From: Sporichthya brevicatena | GTDB lineage: Bacteria; Actinomycetota; Actinomycetes; Sporichthyales; Sporichthyaceae | Reading direction: 5' to 3' | DNA: 47,450 nucleotides | NCBI RefSeq assembly: GCF_039525035.1 | Contig: NZ_BAAAHE010000008.1 | Location: 1-47,450, forward strand | Shown: positions 31,248 to 39,711 of the stretch, in pieces | Numbering within the stretch: the first letter of the stretch is position 1 | Layout of the letters: each line of letters starts with the position of its first letter | Translations under genes and position numbers: made by a program | The notes under the pieces: model-generated | What the model was told of the DNA's origin: nothing | Databases searched by the model: none | What the model saw: the letters and a program-made list of their open reading frames with translations, nothing else

Positions 31248-31540
31248 ATGTCGCCCACGAGCGAACAACGCGCTTTCTGCGGGACTGGAACAAGCTGGCC
31301 ATTCCGGAGCAGGAGCGCTTCGCGGTAGCCGTCCGCAGGTTCGCCGAGGACCTCATGCACGGCCGGCCGCCACGCCCGGGGCTGCGCGTCAAGCCGGTTC
31401 AGGCGGCGCCGGGGATTTTCGAGATCACCTTCGCCCCGGATGGGCGGGCGACCTGGGAGTACGGGCAGCCCCAGCACCAGGGCGAAACGCGCATCATCTG
31501 GCGGCGCATCGGGGGCCACGGGATCTTCGCGAATCCCTGA
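31244..31540 (+). CDS. RelE/ParE-superfamily toxin
   Basis: A 98-aa basic protein with a RelE/ParE layout: two N-terminal helices (RTTRFLRDWNKLAIPEQERFAVAVRRFAEDL), a short linker, and a beta-sheet part (LRVKPVQAAPGIFEITFAPDGRATWEYG ... ETRIIWRRIGGHGIF). RelE toxins cut ribosome-bound mRNA and ParE toxins block gyrase; which applies is unclear. It is translationally coupled to the AbrB-type gene. Pairing of an AbrB-type antitoxin with a RelE-fold toxin is less common than MazE/MazF or VapB/VapC pairs. Confidence 0.8.
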   Translation: MNVAHERTTRFLRDWNKLAIPEQERFAVAVRRFAEDLMHGRPPRPGLRVKPVQAAPGIFEITFAPDGRATWEYGQPQHQGETRIIWRRIGGHGIFANP

Positions 31541-31561
31541 CCAGTCGATCCGGACGGCAGA

Positions 31562-31597
31562 AGAGCCCGCCTCCGGTCCAACCGGAAGCGGGTCTTT
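31562..31597. terminator. Terminator after the toxin gene
   Basis: CCCGC-CT-CCGGT, loop CCA, ACCGG-AA-GCGGG, then TCTTT: a two-segment stem with a T-rich tail 20 bases after the toxin stop. On the minus strand the same hairpin follows the tRNA-Arg gene and ends AGAGCTCTT-like, so it may serve both directions. Confidence 0.75.
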
Positions 31598-31659
31598 GCG
31601 TCGCCGGCGAGGCCGCGCGGCTCTGGAACCGAGCCCAAGCGTCGTGCTGGTGGAGCTGG

Positions 31660-31732
31660 CGCGCCCGAAGGGACTCGAACCCCTAACCTTCTGATCCGTA
31701 GTCAGATGCTCTATCCGTTGAGCTACGGGCGC
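31660..31732 (-). tRNA. tRNA-Arg, anticodon ACG
   Basis: Read on the minus strand: a 7-bp acceptor stem GCGCCCG/CGGGCGC, a D arm (AGCTCAACGGATAGAGC), an anticodon stem-loop TCTGA-CTACGGA-TCAGA with anticodon ACG, and a T arm AGGGGTTCGAGTCCCTT. The discriminator base is G. The A34 is normally converted to inosine, reading CGU, CGC and CGA. CCA is not encoded. Confidence 0.97.
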
Positions 31733-31881
31733 AGGCCCCCGAAAGCGGGCCGTCGGGAAGTGTAGCGGCCGGGCCGCGGTGGGTCGAAACGAGATCCCGG
31801 CCCGGGGTTCCGCCCGGCCGGAGTGTTCGCCACGATGTACCGGTTGACCTGGGCAGATGGTGATCGGCGAAGGCGGGCGGG

Positions 31882-32301
31882 ATGGCGTTGCGGGCGACAG
31901 ATGTGGTGGCGATCGCAGTCGGGGCGGCGAGCGGCTGGGCGGTTGAGGAGCTCGCCCGCACGCGGTTCCCGAACGTGCGGGCGCAGCTCGGGGCGGCCGG
32001 CCTGGTCACCGCGGCCGCGGTCTACCCCGCGGCCCGGCGCGGCCGCCGGGTGAGCCTGGCCGCCGCCCGGGAGATCGGCTCGGTCGCCGCGGCGACGGGC
32101 GTGGCGATGAAGGCCCGCGAGCGCGGAGGCACCCCCGCCCGGGCCCTGATCGCCGCCGGCTGGGCCGCCCATGCCCTCTTCGACGCCCGCCACGACTCCG
32201 GCCCCGGCGGCGGGCTGCCCCGCTGGTACCCGGCCCTGTGCGCCGGCTACGACCTCGCCTTCGCGGCCGCGCTGCTCCGGCCGGGAGCAGCGCGGGCCTG
32301 A
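31882..32301 (+). CDS. Small Ala-rich, possibly membrane-associated protein, unknown
   Basis: A 139-aa protein with weakly hydrophobic helices (DVVAIAVGAASGWAVEELA, ALIAAGWAAHALFDARHD, LCAGYDLAFAAALLRPG) rich in Ala and Gly. Two Trp-containing helices and HALFDARHD near residue 98 are the most distinctive features. GGGCGGG precedes ATG 31882. It may be a small membrane protein with three or four short helices. I do not recognise a family. The 149 bases between it and the tRNA-Arg gene show nothing clear. Confidence 0.6.
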   Translation: MALRATDVVAIAVGAASGWAVEELARTRFPNVRAQLGAAGLVTAAAVYPAARRGRRVSLAAAREIGSVAAATGVAMKARERGGTPARALIAAGWAAHALFDARHDSGPGGGLPRWYPALCAGYDLAFAAALLRPGAARA

Positions 32302-32322
32302 CGCGGGCCTGACGTCGCGGCG

Positions 32323-33561
32323 CTACTTCGAGCCGTAGTAGATGCCGAGTCCGATTCCGACGACGATCAGGGCGGCGATCACCGCGAGGGTGATCTTGAC
32401 CCAGCTGTAGGGCCGCTCGCCGTGGACCTCGCCGGTGACGCCGTTGACGAAGACCTGGTACGGCTTTGCGTGGAACATCACGACGAGCAGGAAGATCGGC
32501 AGCAGCAGGTGCCGGTAGGTCTGCCGGCTCCAGGTCGTGTCGGTGCGGTGGATGCGCTGGTGGTCACCGCCGATGTCTCGACGGATCGCGTACGCGATGT
32601 CGTTGTTCATCCGCTGCACGGCCTCGCTGTGGCAGAGCTCGAGCTCCTTCTCGTAGAAGCGCGACATCGACCCCGCGAGGTACTCGGGGCGGAACGCTAC
32701 GGCGGCCTGCGTCGGCCACGGCTCGAGGGCCCGCAGGCGCTCGGGGTCGAGGGAGTTCTCGGCGCCGATCGCGACGTCGTCGAACGGGACGTCGACCGCG
32801 CCGCGGACGTGCCGCCAGCGGATGCGGGTCTCGGTCCGGCGGTTCTGCCCGGTCCCGACGGTGACGGTGTAGGTGTCGCCGCGCTCGCCCTCGTACTCGG
32901 TGTAGGTCTGCGCGTCGAAGGTGAAGAACGGCAGGTAGACGCCGGTGAACGAGCCGGTCTTCGAGTATTTCTTGAAGTCGTTCGGGGCGAACCAGCGCCC
33001 GTTGATCCAGTCCTTGACCTTCTCCTCGGCGGCCTTGGTGTCGATCCCGAACGGGACGACGCCGTCCACCGGCAGCCGGTTCGGCGCCTCGTGGATGTCA
33101 CTGCGCTGAACCGGCGAGGCGCAGAACGGGCACCGGGTTGCGGTCAGAGACCCGACGAAGCCGATGTGCCCGTTGCAGTTCGGGCAGACCAGCTCCTTCT
33201 GGGGGCCGGAGGTGACAGCCTGCGCCGACGGGGGCTTGCGCTGGTCCTCGAGGGTGGCGAGCAGGTCCCGCTCGGCCGGCTTCTCCTCCGAGGCCTCGAT
33301 CGGTCGTTCGCCGCCGCAGCTCGGGCACTTCATCCCCCGGGTCGGCGGGTGGAAGACCAGCTGACCGCCGCAGTTCACGCACGCGAAGTGGACGGTGGTC
33401 AGGTCCGGCGTCGTCCCGTCCCCCAGTCGCGGGGGCGTCGGCATCGGGGGTGGGGTCGGGATTGGCGGCGGACCGGGGATCGGCGGCGGGCCGGGGACCG
33501 GTGGGGGCACAGGAGTCGGCCCCGCCCCCGGGATTGGGGGCGGGCCGTCGGACGTGCTCAC
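32323..33561 (-). CDS. Twin zinc-ribbon membrane protein
   Basis: A 412-aa protein. Residues 1-48 are an almost pure Pro/Gly/Ile/Met low-complexity stretch. Two zinc ribbons follow: C61/C64 with C79/C82, and C126/C129 with C144/C147. A soluble domain (about 160-340) contains PFFTFDAQTYTEYEGERGDTY, and two membrane segments lie near 349-364 and 389-409. Such proteins are often annotated TFIIB-zinc-finger or primosomal N'-like and occur beside SPFH proteins. Its GTG overlaps the stop of the SPFH gene (GTGA), so the two are made together and probably form a membrane complex. Function is not established. Confidence 0.75.
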   Translation of the reverse strand: MSTSDGPPPIPGAGPTPVPPPVPGPPPIPGPPPIPTPPPMPTPPRLGDGTTPDLTTVHFACVNCGGQLVFHPPTRGMKCPSCGGERPIEASEEKPAERDLLATLEDQRKPPSAQAVTSGPQKELVCPNCNGHIGFVGSLTATRCPFCASPVQRSDIHEAPNRLPVDGVVPFGIDTKAAEEKVKDWINGRWFAPNDFKKYSKTGSFTGVYLPFFTFDAQTYTEYEGERGDTYTVTVGTGQNRRTETRIRWRHVRGAVDVPFDDVAIGAENSLDPERLRALEPWPTQAAVAFRPEYLAGSMSRFYEKELELCHSEAVQRMNNDIAYAIRRDIGGDHQRIHRTDTTWSRQTYRHLLLPIFLLVVMFHAKPYQVFVNGVTGEVHGERPYSWVKITLAVIAALIVVGIGLGIYYGSK

Positions 33562-34745
33562 TGGCCGGACGGCGCCGGCGGAGCGGGCGGGGCCGGCGGG
33601 GCCGGCGGGGCCGGGGGAGCGGGCGGCGCCGGGGGCGGAGGCGGCGGCGGGGGCGTCGCGAACAGCGGCGCGAGCTGTGCCACCGAGGCCGCCGCGGCCC
33701 AGCCGGCCATGCCGGCGGACCAGACCAGCGTCTGCGCGTTGATCTGCCCCGCCTGAGCGGCCTGCTGCAGCTGCTGCAGGTTGTACGGGCCGGTGGCCTG
33801 GCCGTTCATCTCGACGTGGAACATCGGCGAGACCAGCGGCGGCGGGGTGGCACCGAGGGCCTGGTTGGCAGCGATGGTCTGCCCGAGCTGACCGCCGAGG
33901 CCGAGCCCGATGCCGGCACCGACCATCGCGCCGGCGGCGCCGCCGGGGTTCTCCGCGGCGGCGAGCGTCGCATCCGCCGCGCGGACCTGCTGGAGTCGAC
34001 CGACGTCACCGACGTTCTGCACGTAGCCGCGGGTCTCGACACCGCGGGCGACACCGGCGGTGAGAGCCGCGGTGACCTCCTCCGGCAGTGAGACGTTCAT
34101 GGCGATCGACTCGATCGCGAGGCCGTACTCGTCGTCGACGCGCTCGGCGACCAGGGCACGGAGCTGGTCGGCGATCTCCGCGTTCTTGCCCTGGAGCTCC
34201 AGGGCGCCGTAGCCGGAGCCGGTGAGCAGGTCGGCGAACGCGGTCGCGATCAGGCGGCGGAGCAGCTCGGTCAGCTCCTCGAGCTCGACGGCCGAGTCGG
34301 TACCGATGACCTCGCGGAGGAAGATCTCCGGGTCCGCGATGCGGACGACGCACAGGCCGTTCGCCCGGATCGGGATCATCGAGAAGTCGGGGTCGCGGAT
34401 CGTGATCGGCTGCGGGGTCCCCCAGCGCAGGTCCGTCACGGGCCGGGTGTTGATGAAGTAGACCTCGCTGCGGAACGGGCTCTGGAAGCCGTGCTTCCAG
34501 CCCTGCAGCGTCGCGAGGATCGGCAGCGCTTCGGTGGTCAGCTTGTAGTGGCCGGGCTCGAACTTGTCGGCGAGCTGGCCGCGGTAGACGAACACCGCCT
34601 TCTGGCCCTCGCGGACGATCAGCTCCGCGCCGTTCTTGATCTCGTTGTTGTAGCGGGGGAACCGCCAGGCCAAGGTCGTTCGTGAATCATCGATCCATTC
34701 GATGATGTCAACGAGTTCGCCCTTGAGCTTGTCGATCAGTCCCAT
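33558..34745 (-). CDS. SPFH/band-7-like protein with GYF_2 domain and Pro/Ala tail
   Basis: A 395-aa protein of the SPFH subgroup once annotated virion core protein-like (B. subtilis YdjI type). It starts MGLIDKLKGELVDIIEW and has the SPFH core at about 30-235 (LIVREGQKAVFVYRGQL, GFQSPFRSEVYFINTRPV). A Gly/Ala-rich link (about 250-300) leads to a GYF_2 domain (about 308-360, HVEMNGQATGPYNLQQLQQ ... LVWSAGMAGWA) and a tail of Pro and Ala repeats. SPFH proteins scaffold membrane domains, and YdjI works with PspA-type stress proteins. It is coupled to the zinc-ribbon gene downstream. Confidence 0.85.
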   Translation of the reverse strand: MGLIDKLKGELVDIIEWIDDSRTTLAWRFPRYNNEIKNGAELIVREGQKAVFVYRGQLADKFEPGHYKLTTEALPILATLQGWKHGFQSPFRSEVYFINTRPVTDLRWGTPQPITIRDPDFSMIPIRANGLCVVRIADPEIFLREVIGTDSAVELEELTELLRRLIATAFADLLTGSGYGALELQGKNAEIADQLRALVAERVDDEYGLAIESIAMNVSLPEEVTAALTAGVARGVETRGYVQNVGDVGRLQQVRAADATLAAAENPGGAAGAMVGAGIGLGLGGQLGQTIAANQALGATPPPLVSPMFHVEMNGQATGPYNLQQLQQAAQAGQINAQTLVWSAGMAGWAAAASVAQLAPLFATPPPPPPPPAPPAPPAPPAPPAPPAPPAPSGQ

Positions 34746-34891
34746 CTGCAGTCCCCTCGTCGAGAGCGTCGGAGGCCGGAGCCCGAGGCTGACGCTAGCG
34801 CGCGTCGCTGAGCGCCGTCAGTGGCATACGAGCACCGGGGCGTCGTGTCCGGGAGCAGGGTCGCCGGCCGTTGGTGTGCCTTCGCCCGCGT

Positions 34892-37800
34892 TCACTCGGA
34901 CGCGATCGGCACCTGGACGACGAGCGGCTCCCCGTTCCCGAGGTGGAGGATGCCCCGGCCGGGCTGGATCGGGTTGCCGACCGACGTCCGCGGCAGGCGG
35001 ATCCCGATGAGGTCGGCGTCGGTGATGTTCTGCGGCGAGAGCAGAAGGCCGCGACGGGCCTTCCGGGCCTCGACCTGCCAGCCGGAGAATCCGGCGCAGA
35101 CCGAGTCGGCGTCCCCGGCCAGCACCAGACCGACGTCCTCGCCGAGTTGCCGCCGAACGATCGCGCTGAGTTCGGCGGCTGCGGCGCAGTCACGCAGCAG
35201 TTCGGCGTCGTCGACGAGGAGAACCACCGGTCCGCCGTCGAGCAGCAGTTTCCTGAGCGCGTCGGGGTCCAGGTCCGAACCGGTGAGGACGGCAACGGGC
35301 TGCCCGGGGCCCGGGAACGGGTCGCGCAGCGGGGACGTCCGTGGGGCCACGAGCACGACCCGGGTTCCGATGCGGAGGTAGGACGCGGCGAGGGTCCGCA
35401 GCGCGGTGCTGCGGCCGGACCGAGGAGGCCCGGCGACGACGAAGGCGGGCGTGCCGTCGGCGAGGTCGGGACCGTAGGCGGCCAGTCGGTCCCCTCCCAC
35501 GGCGAGGAGGCCGGCCAACGGGGTCGGTTCCGCCGTGCGCCACGTCCACGCCTGCTCGAAGGTGATGCGGGACGGCAGCACGTCGACTCCGAACGGCTGG
35601 GCCGACGGAGGCAGTTCGCCGTCCCGCGCGCGCGCCGCGGCGCCGATGCGTTCGATCGCGGCCGCCTGCGCAGCGCCGGACGGATCGAGGTCCAGCAGCG
35701 CGACCTGCGTCTGGTGCCCCCCCTGGGCTCGGTAGGCACGGCCAGCCGGAAGGCCGTCCGCGACCTGCCGACCGGGGATCCCGATCAGGGAGTAGTCCGA
35801 CTTGTCCGCCAGGCGGAGAACGAGTTTGCTCTCCGTGAGCGCTCCGATGCGCCCGCCCAACAGGGCCTGGTCTCCGGACACGATCAGGTGGATGCCGACG
35901 CTCGCGCCCTCCCGTCCCAGCTGCATCACGGCGTCGGTGAGGAAACCGGCGTCCTGCTCGCCCAGCGAGGCCAGGAACCCCTCCCAGCGGTCGATCAGCA
36001 GGATCAGATGAGGCAGTCGCTCATCCGGACCGGCGGTCGCTCTCTGCTCGGAGATGTCGGTGACGTGCCGCTCGCCCAGGTGGGTCATGCGCGAACGCAT
36101 CTCGTTCGTGAGCCGATCGATGAGGCGCCGGGCGCGCTCGGTCTCGCCACTGCGGACCACGGCGCCGCAGTGCGGCAGCGCCCGGAGCGCGAGGAGAGCG
36201 CCGTTGCCGCAGTCGAGGCCGAACAGATGCACGTCACGGCTCGAGTTCTCCCGAGCGAGAGACGCCGCGATGGTCCGCAGAGTCTGGGACCGTCCGGTGC
36301 GCGGGGCTCCGGCGACGAAGAGGTGGCCGAAATCGGCCAGATCGACCGACCACACCTCCCGCCGTTGTTCTGACGGTACGTCAGTAACTGCGAAGGGGGC
36401 CGGGCGCAGGGTCCCGGCGCGATCGGTGGTGGTGTCGGGACGATGGAGGTCTTCGAGCAGGACACTGGCGCTCAAGGGGGGCAGCCACGGGCTGGGCTGG
36501 GGTGCGATCCCCAACGCGTCGTTGGCTTGCCGGATGGCGTCGACAAGCACCGAGAGGTCGGTCGTGGGGGCGAGGTCGGGGACGCGCGGTCCCTCGGGCC
36601 GGTTCGGCCGCGGCAGCCCGAGCGAGTCCTGACCGAGGATCGCGACGAACGGTTCGGCGGAGGACGTCGCCACGGCGCTGGGGCGTCGGCCGCCGATGCG
36701 CCCGGCCTGGAACGGGAGCAGCGAGTTGTGGCCGAGGCGTGCGTAGGCGCGTCCCGGCATGGACTTCAGGATCCGGGCCGCGTCCGGAGCGTCGATGATG
36801 TCCGTGCTCTCGGTCGTGTCGGTGACGCGCAGGGCGATCCGGAGGTTGGTGTTCGCGCGGATCTCGGGAGAGACCACCCCCGACGGTCGTTGGGTCGCGA
36901 GGATGAGGTGGATGCCCAGGGAACGGCCGCGTTGGGCAACGTTCACCAGACCGCTGACGAACTCGGGCAGCTCCCGGGCCAGTGAGGCGAACTCGTCGAT
37001 GACGATGAGGAGACGGGGCAGTGGGCCCAGGGACGGGTCGCGTTGCCGCGCGGCCTCGTACTCCGGCAGCCCGGGGACTCCCGCGGCGGCGAAGAGATGC
37101 TCGCGGCGGCGCAACTCCGCGCCGAGTGACTCCAGCGCACGGCCGACGAGGTGCGTGTCGAGGTCGGTCACCATGCCGACCGTGTGGGGGAGCTTCGCGC
37201 AGTCGGCGAACGCGCTGCCCCCCTTGTAGTCGACGAGGATGAAGGTCATGGCGTCGGGCCGGTTGGCGACCGCCAACGACGCGACCAGACTCTGCAGCAG
37301 TTCCGACTTTCCCGACCCGGTCGTGCCGGCGATGAGCCCGTGCGGCCCGTCGGCGACGAGGTCGATGCTGAACGCGCAGTCGAGAGAGGCGCCGATGGTG
37401 GCGCGACTCGACCGCCCGCTCACCCGCCAGCCGGCGACGATGCGGTCGGCGGTCGGCGGTTCGAGGCCGAGGACGTCCAGGAGGCGGCAGCTCGGAGGCA
37501 GAGCGTCGTCGTCGTCGCGAGTGACGTCCCGGATGGGCGCCATGCCGCGAGCAACGGCCTCGCTCCAGCTCACCGTCACCAGGTCCGGGCGAACCCCAGC
37601 GATGTCGTCGGCGCCGTCCTGACGCAGCGTCAGGGATCCTTGTCCGTCGAAGACGGCCACGGCGCGGCACTCCTCGGGCAACAGCCGGGGTTCGGTGTCC
37701 AGGCAGATCGATCGGATGCCGACGGCCGGCCCGTCCGCCAGGATCTGCGCCACTCCGGGGAGCGCGCGCAGCCGCCGGGAGCCGTCGAGCACGACGAGGA

Positions 37801-39262
37801 TGTCGGGAGCGTCGAGCGTTGCCCCCGAGCCGGCCGCGCGCACGGCGGACTGCCGGGCCGTCAGTTGCGCCAGCAGTTCCGAGATACGGCGGGCCGTCGT
37901 GTCGGCGTTGGTCCCGAGCAGCGCGACGGTCTGCTGGCCGTCCCGTGGGCGTGCGTGCGGCAACCAGCCCGCCCACGACCACGATTCCGCGCCGCCGGGT
38001 TCGGTGAGGACGCAGACTCCGACGTCGGCGGGACTGTGCAGCGTCGCGGCCTGGGCGACGAGCCAACGGCCGAGCGCGCGGGTCTGTTCCGTGCGCCCCG
38101 CGATCCCGATGACACCGTGCTCGGCGAGTGACGTCGTGACAGGAACCTCGTGGAGCTCCAGCGGCACGCGGCGGTGGTGCTCCTCGCGGTCCGGGTCGTT
38201 CAGGACGACCTCGCTCGGCAGCGTGCCGGTGCCCAGGCGCAACAGCAGTCGGTCCTCGTCGCGTCGCCGGCGCTCCCAGAGTCGCTGCCGGGGGCCGGTG
38301 GCGATGAGACCGATCACCGCCGGGTCGGGGCAGTGGTGGCGGCGCTGCGCCTGCTCGGCCGCCAGTGCTGCCTCGGCGTCGGCGACGATCGACGCCCGCC
38401 GCCTCGTGTACTCGGCCAGGGTCGAACGGAAGGTCCGCCTGCCGTGCCGGCGGTCGGAGAGGTGGTTGGCCAGCAAGGAGATGGGGCTGAGGAAGGCGAA
38501 CGCGAGAAAGAGGAGGTTGCCGAAGAGCTTGGCCATGACCAGGGCGGCGACGAGCGGGACGATCGCCATCACCCACGGCATCGGCCGGGGGTCGTTGGGC
38601 CGGGGACACGGGGGGAGGGTGAACTGAGTCGACCGCTCGGCCGGCGCCAGCCGCGGGGGGCGGCTGTAGTCGAGGCCGGATCCGTCCTCGGACGGATGCA
38701 GCGAGGCGTCCGGGAAGTCGGGCGTCGCGATGTCCAGGAGGTAGGGCCCGAGGCTCAGCAGGTGCCCGCTCGGCCAGGGGACGGTTGCCGAGACGGACTC
38801 GGATTCCAGGGTGGCGGGCGTGTCCGCCGACGGGGCGACGGCGCAGTGCCCGTCGGCCTGGACGTTCAGCGTCGCCGCTGCTGCCGGCAGCTCGCCGAGG
38901 TGGATCCGGTCGGATGCGGAGGCCCCGACGGTGGCCACCCCCGGACCGAGGCGCCACCGCTGTCCGGCACCCGGGCCGCTCACCACGCGGACCTCGACGA
39001 CGCCCTGGGGTTCCCGCGGGCGCCGGCCCGGCTCCCTCAGGTCGATGCGCACACCGTCGCGCAGGGGGGACAGCTGCACCGGCGTCGCGGGGTCCAGTTC
39101 GGCGCCGTCGAGGTACAGGCGCCACCGCTCCGCGCGGCCGGCCACGCCGACCCGGGCCCCGAGGTGTTCGGCCAGGTCCCCGAGGGGGGAACCCGGGTCG
39201 ACGTCGACGAGCACGTCGGTGTCCGGTGCGCCTGGCGCGCTCACGGTCAACCGAAAATCCAC
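34892..39262 (-). CDS. FHA-containing FtsK/SpoIIIE type VII secretion motor (EssC/EccC-like)
   Basis: A 1456-aa membrane ATPase, the central motor of T7SS-like systems. Residues 1-78 form a small beta-rich domain, about 88-180 an FHA-like domain (VATVGASASDRIHLG), and about 227-268 a pair of membrane helices. Three FtsK/SpoIIIE domains follow. The first has intact Walker A GTTGSGKS (646-653) and Walker B LLIVIDEFA (751-759). The second (GAPRTGRS) and third (GPPRSGRS) have Arg in place of the Walker lysine. N-terminal FHA domains and a one-piece motor are features of Firmicute EssC rather than split mycobacterial EccCa/b. GTG 39262 starts MDFRLTVSAP. It is divergent from a WXG100/effector operon, its probable cargo. 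Confidence 0.9.
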   Translation of the reverse strand: MDFRLTVSAPGAPDTDVLVDVDPGSPLGDLAEHLGARVGVAGRAERWRLYLDGAELDPATPVQLSPLRDGVRIDLREPGRRPREPQGVVEVRVVSGPGAGQRWRLGPGVATVGASASDRIHLGELPAAAATLNVQADGHCAVAPSADTPATLESESVSATVPWPSGHLLSLGPYLLDIATPDFPDASLHPSEDGSGLDYSRPPRLAPAERSTQFTLPPCPRPNDPRPMPWVMAIVPLVAALVMAKLFGNLLFLAFAFLSPISLLANHLSDRRHGRRTFRSTLAEYTRRRASIVADAEAALAAEQAQRRHHCPDPAVIGLIATGPRQRLWERRRRDEDRLLLRLGTGTLPSEVVLNDPDREEHHRRVPLELHEVPVTTSLAEHGVIGIAGRTEQTRALGRWLVAQAATLHSPADVGVCVLTEPGGAESWSWAGWLPHARPRDGQQTVALLGTNADTTARRISELLAQLTARQSAVRAAGSGATLDAPDILVVLDGSRRLRALPGVAQILADGPAVGIRSICLDTEPRLLPEECRAVAVFDGQGSLTLRQDGADDIAGVRPDLVTVSWSEAVARGMAPIRDVTRDDDDALPPSCRLLDVLGLEPPTADRIVAGWRVSGRSSRATIGASLDCAFSIDLVADGPHGLIAGTTGSGKSELLQSLVASLAVANRPDAMTFILVDYKGGSAFADCAKLPHTVGMVTDLDTHLVGRALESLGAELRRREHLFAAAGVPGLPEYEAARQRDPSLGPLPRLLIVIDEFASLARELPEFVSGLVNVAQRGRSLGIHLILATQRPSGVVSPEIRANTNLRIALRVTDTTESTDIIDAPDAARILKSMPGRAYARLGHNSLLPFQAGRIGGRRPSAVATSSAEPFVAILGQDSLGLPRPNRPEGPRVPDLAPTTDLSVLVDAIRQANDALGIAPQPSPWLPPLSASVLLEDLHRPDTTTDRAGTLRPAPFAVTDVPSEQRREVWSVDLADFGHLFVAGAPRTGRSQTLRTIAASLARENSSRDVHLFGLDCGNGALLALRALPHCGAVVRSGETERARRLIDRLTNEMRSRMTHLGERHVTDISEQRATAGPDERLPHLILLIDRWEGFLASLGEQDAGFLTDAVMQLGREGASVGIHLIVSGDQALLGGRIGALTESKLVLRLADKSDYSLIGIPGRQVADGLPAGRAYRAQGGHQTQVALLDLDPSGAAQAAAIERIGAAARARDGELPPSAQPFGVDVLPSRITFEQAWTWRTAEPTPLAGLLAVGGDRLAAYGPDLADGTPAFVVAGPPRSGRSTALRTLAASYLRIGTRVVLVAPRTSPLRDPFPGPGQPVAVLTGSDLDPDALRKLLLDGGPVVLLVDDAELLRDCAAAAELSAIVRRQLGEDVGLVLAGDADSVCAGFSGWQVEARKARRGLLLSPQNITDADLIGIRLPRTSVGNPIQPGRGILHLGNGEPLVVQVPIASE

Positions 39263-39292
39263 TGCTGGTCCATCCCCGCGAGGTTGTGGACG

Positions 39293-39315
39293 ACGACCGT
39301 CCCGGTGACGGTCGT
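39293..39315. promoter_or_regulatory. Inverted repeat in the T7SS divergent control region
   Basis: ACGACCGT (39293-39300) and ACGGTCGT (39308-39315) are perfect complements across 7 bases. They lie in the 146-base gap between the divergent essC-like and WXG100 genes. A shared operator is possible. No TetR, MarR or similar gene is adjacent, so the regulator would be elsewhere. Confidence 0.45.
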
Positions 39316-39408
39316 GCGTGCAAGAATCCCGCCCGGAGTGGACCGGGACAAACCGGGTGGGGTCAAATCGACCCCAGGTCCGGGGCGTGCGCGGGGCGGA
39401 GGTGGGTC

Positions 39409-39711
39409 ATGGCCGATCTGCAGGTCGACTACGTCTCGTTGGACCGCGTGCACACCGCTCTGAGCCGCATTGCCGCCGAGTTCGAGCAGATGGAGCGGCA
39501 CCGGGACGAGGTCGGGGAGATCTGGGGCTCGGTTCACATCCGCAAGGCCATGAGCGGGTTCGCCGGCAACTGGGACCGGCACCGCCGGGGGCTGCTCGAA
39601 TCCGTGCGCTCGGTCGGGGAGATGTGCGCCGCCACCGCGACCACCTTTCGTGACGTGGAGCGCGGCCTGGCGGGCAGCCTGACCGTCGGTCCGCAGGACG
39701 GCCCGCCGTGA
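39409..39711 (+). CDS. WXG100-like T7SS protein (first)
   Basis: A 100-aa helical-hairpin protein. Helix one is VDYVSLDRVHTALSRIAAEFEQMERHRDEVGEIWG, the turn region contains FAGNW (51-55) in place of a strict WXG, and helix two includes LLESVRSVGEMCAATATTFRDVERGL. F80xxxE84 fits the Y/FxxxD/E export motif of T7SS substrates. GGAGG lies 6 bases before ATG 39409. Its TGA overlaps the GTG of the next gene. It probably pairs with the following protein or with the second WXG100 protein. Confidence 0.82.
   Translation: MADLQVDYVSLDRVHTALSRIAAEFEQMERHRDEVGEIWGSVHIRKAMSGFAGNWDRHRRGLLESVRSVGEMCAATATTFRDVERGLAGSLTVGPQDGPP

Noticed and set aside
33580-33660. Tandem GGC/GGG-rich repeat as a regulatory repeat
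   Set aside because: It is the coding sequence of the Pro/Ala-rich tail of the SPFH protein.
36381-39323. 980-codon minus-strand frame within the essC-like gene
   Set aside because: Out-of-frame shadow: extremely Arg/Pro-rich and no motif, while the chosen frame has Walker motifs and FHA/membrane regions.
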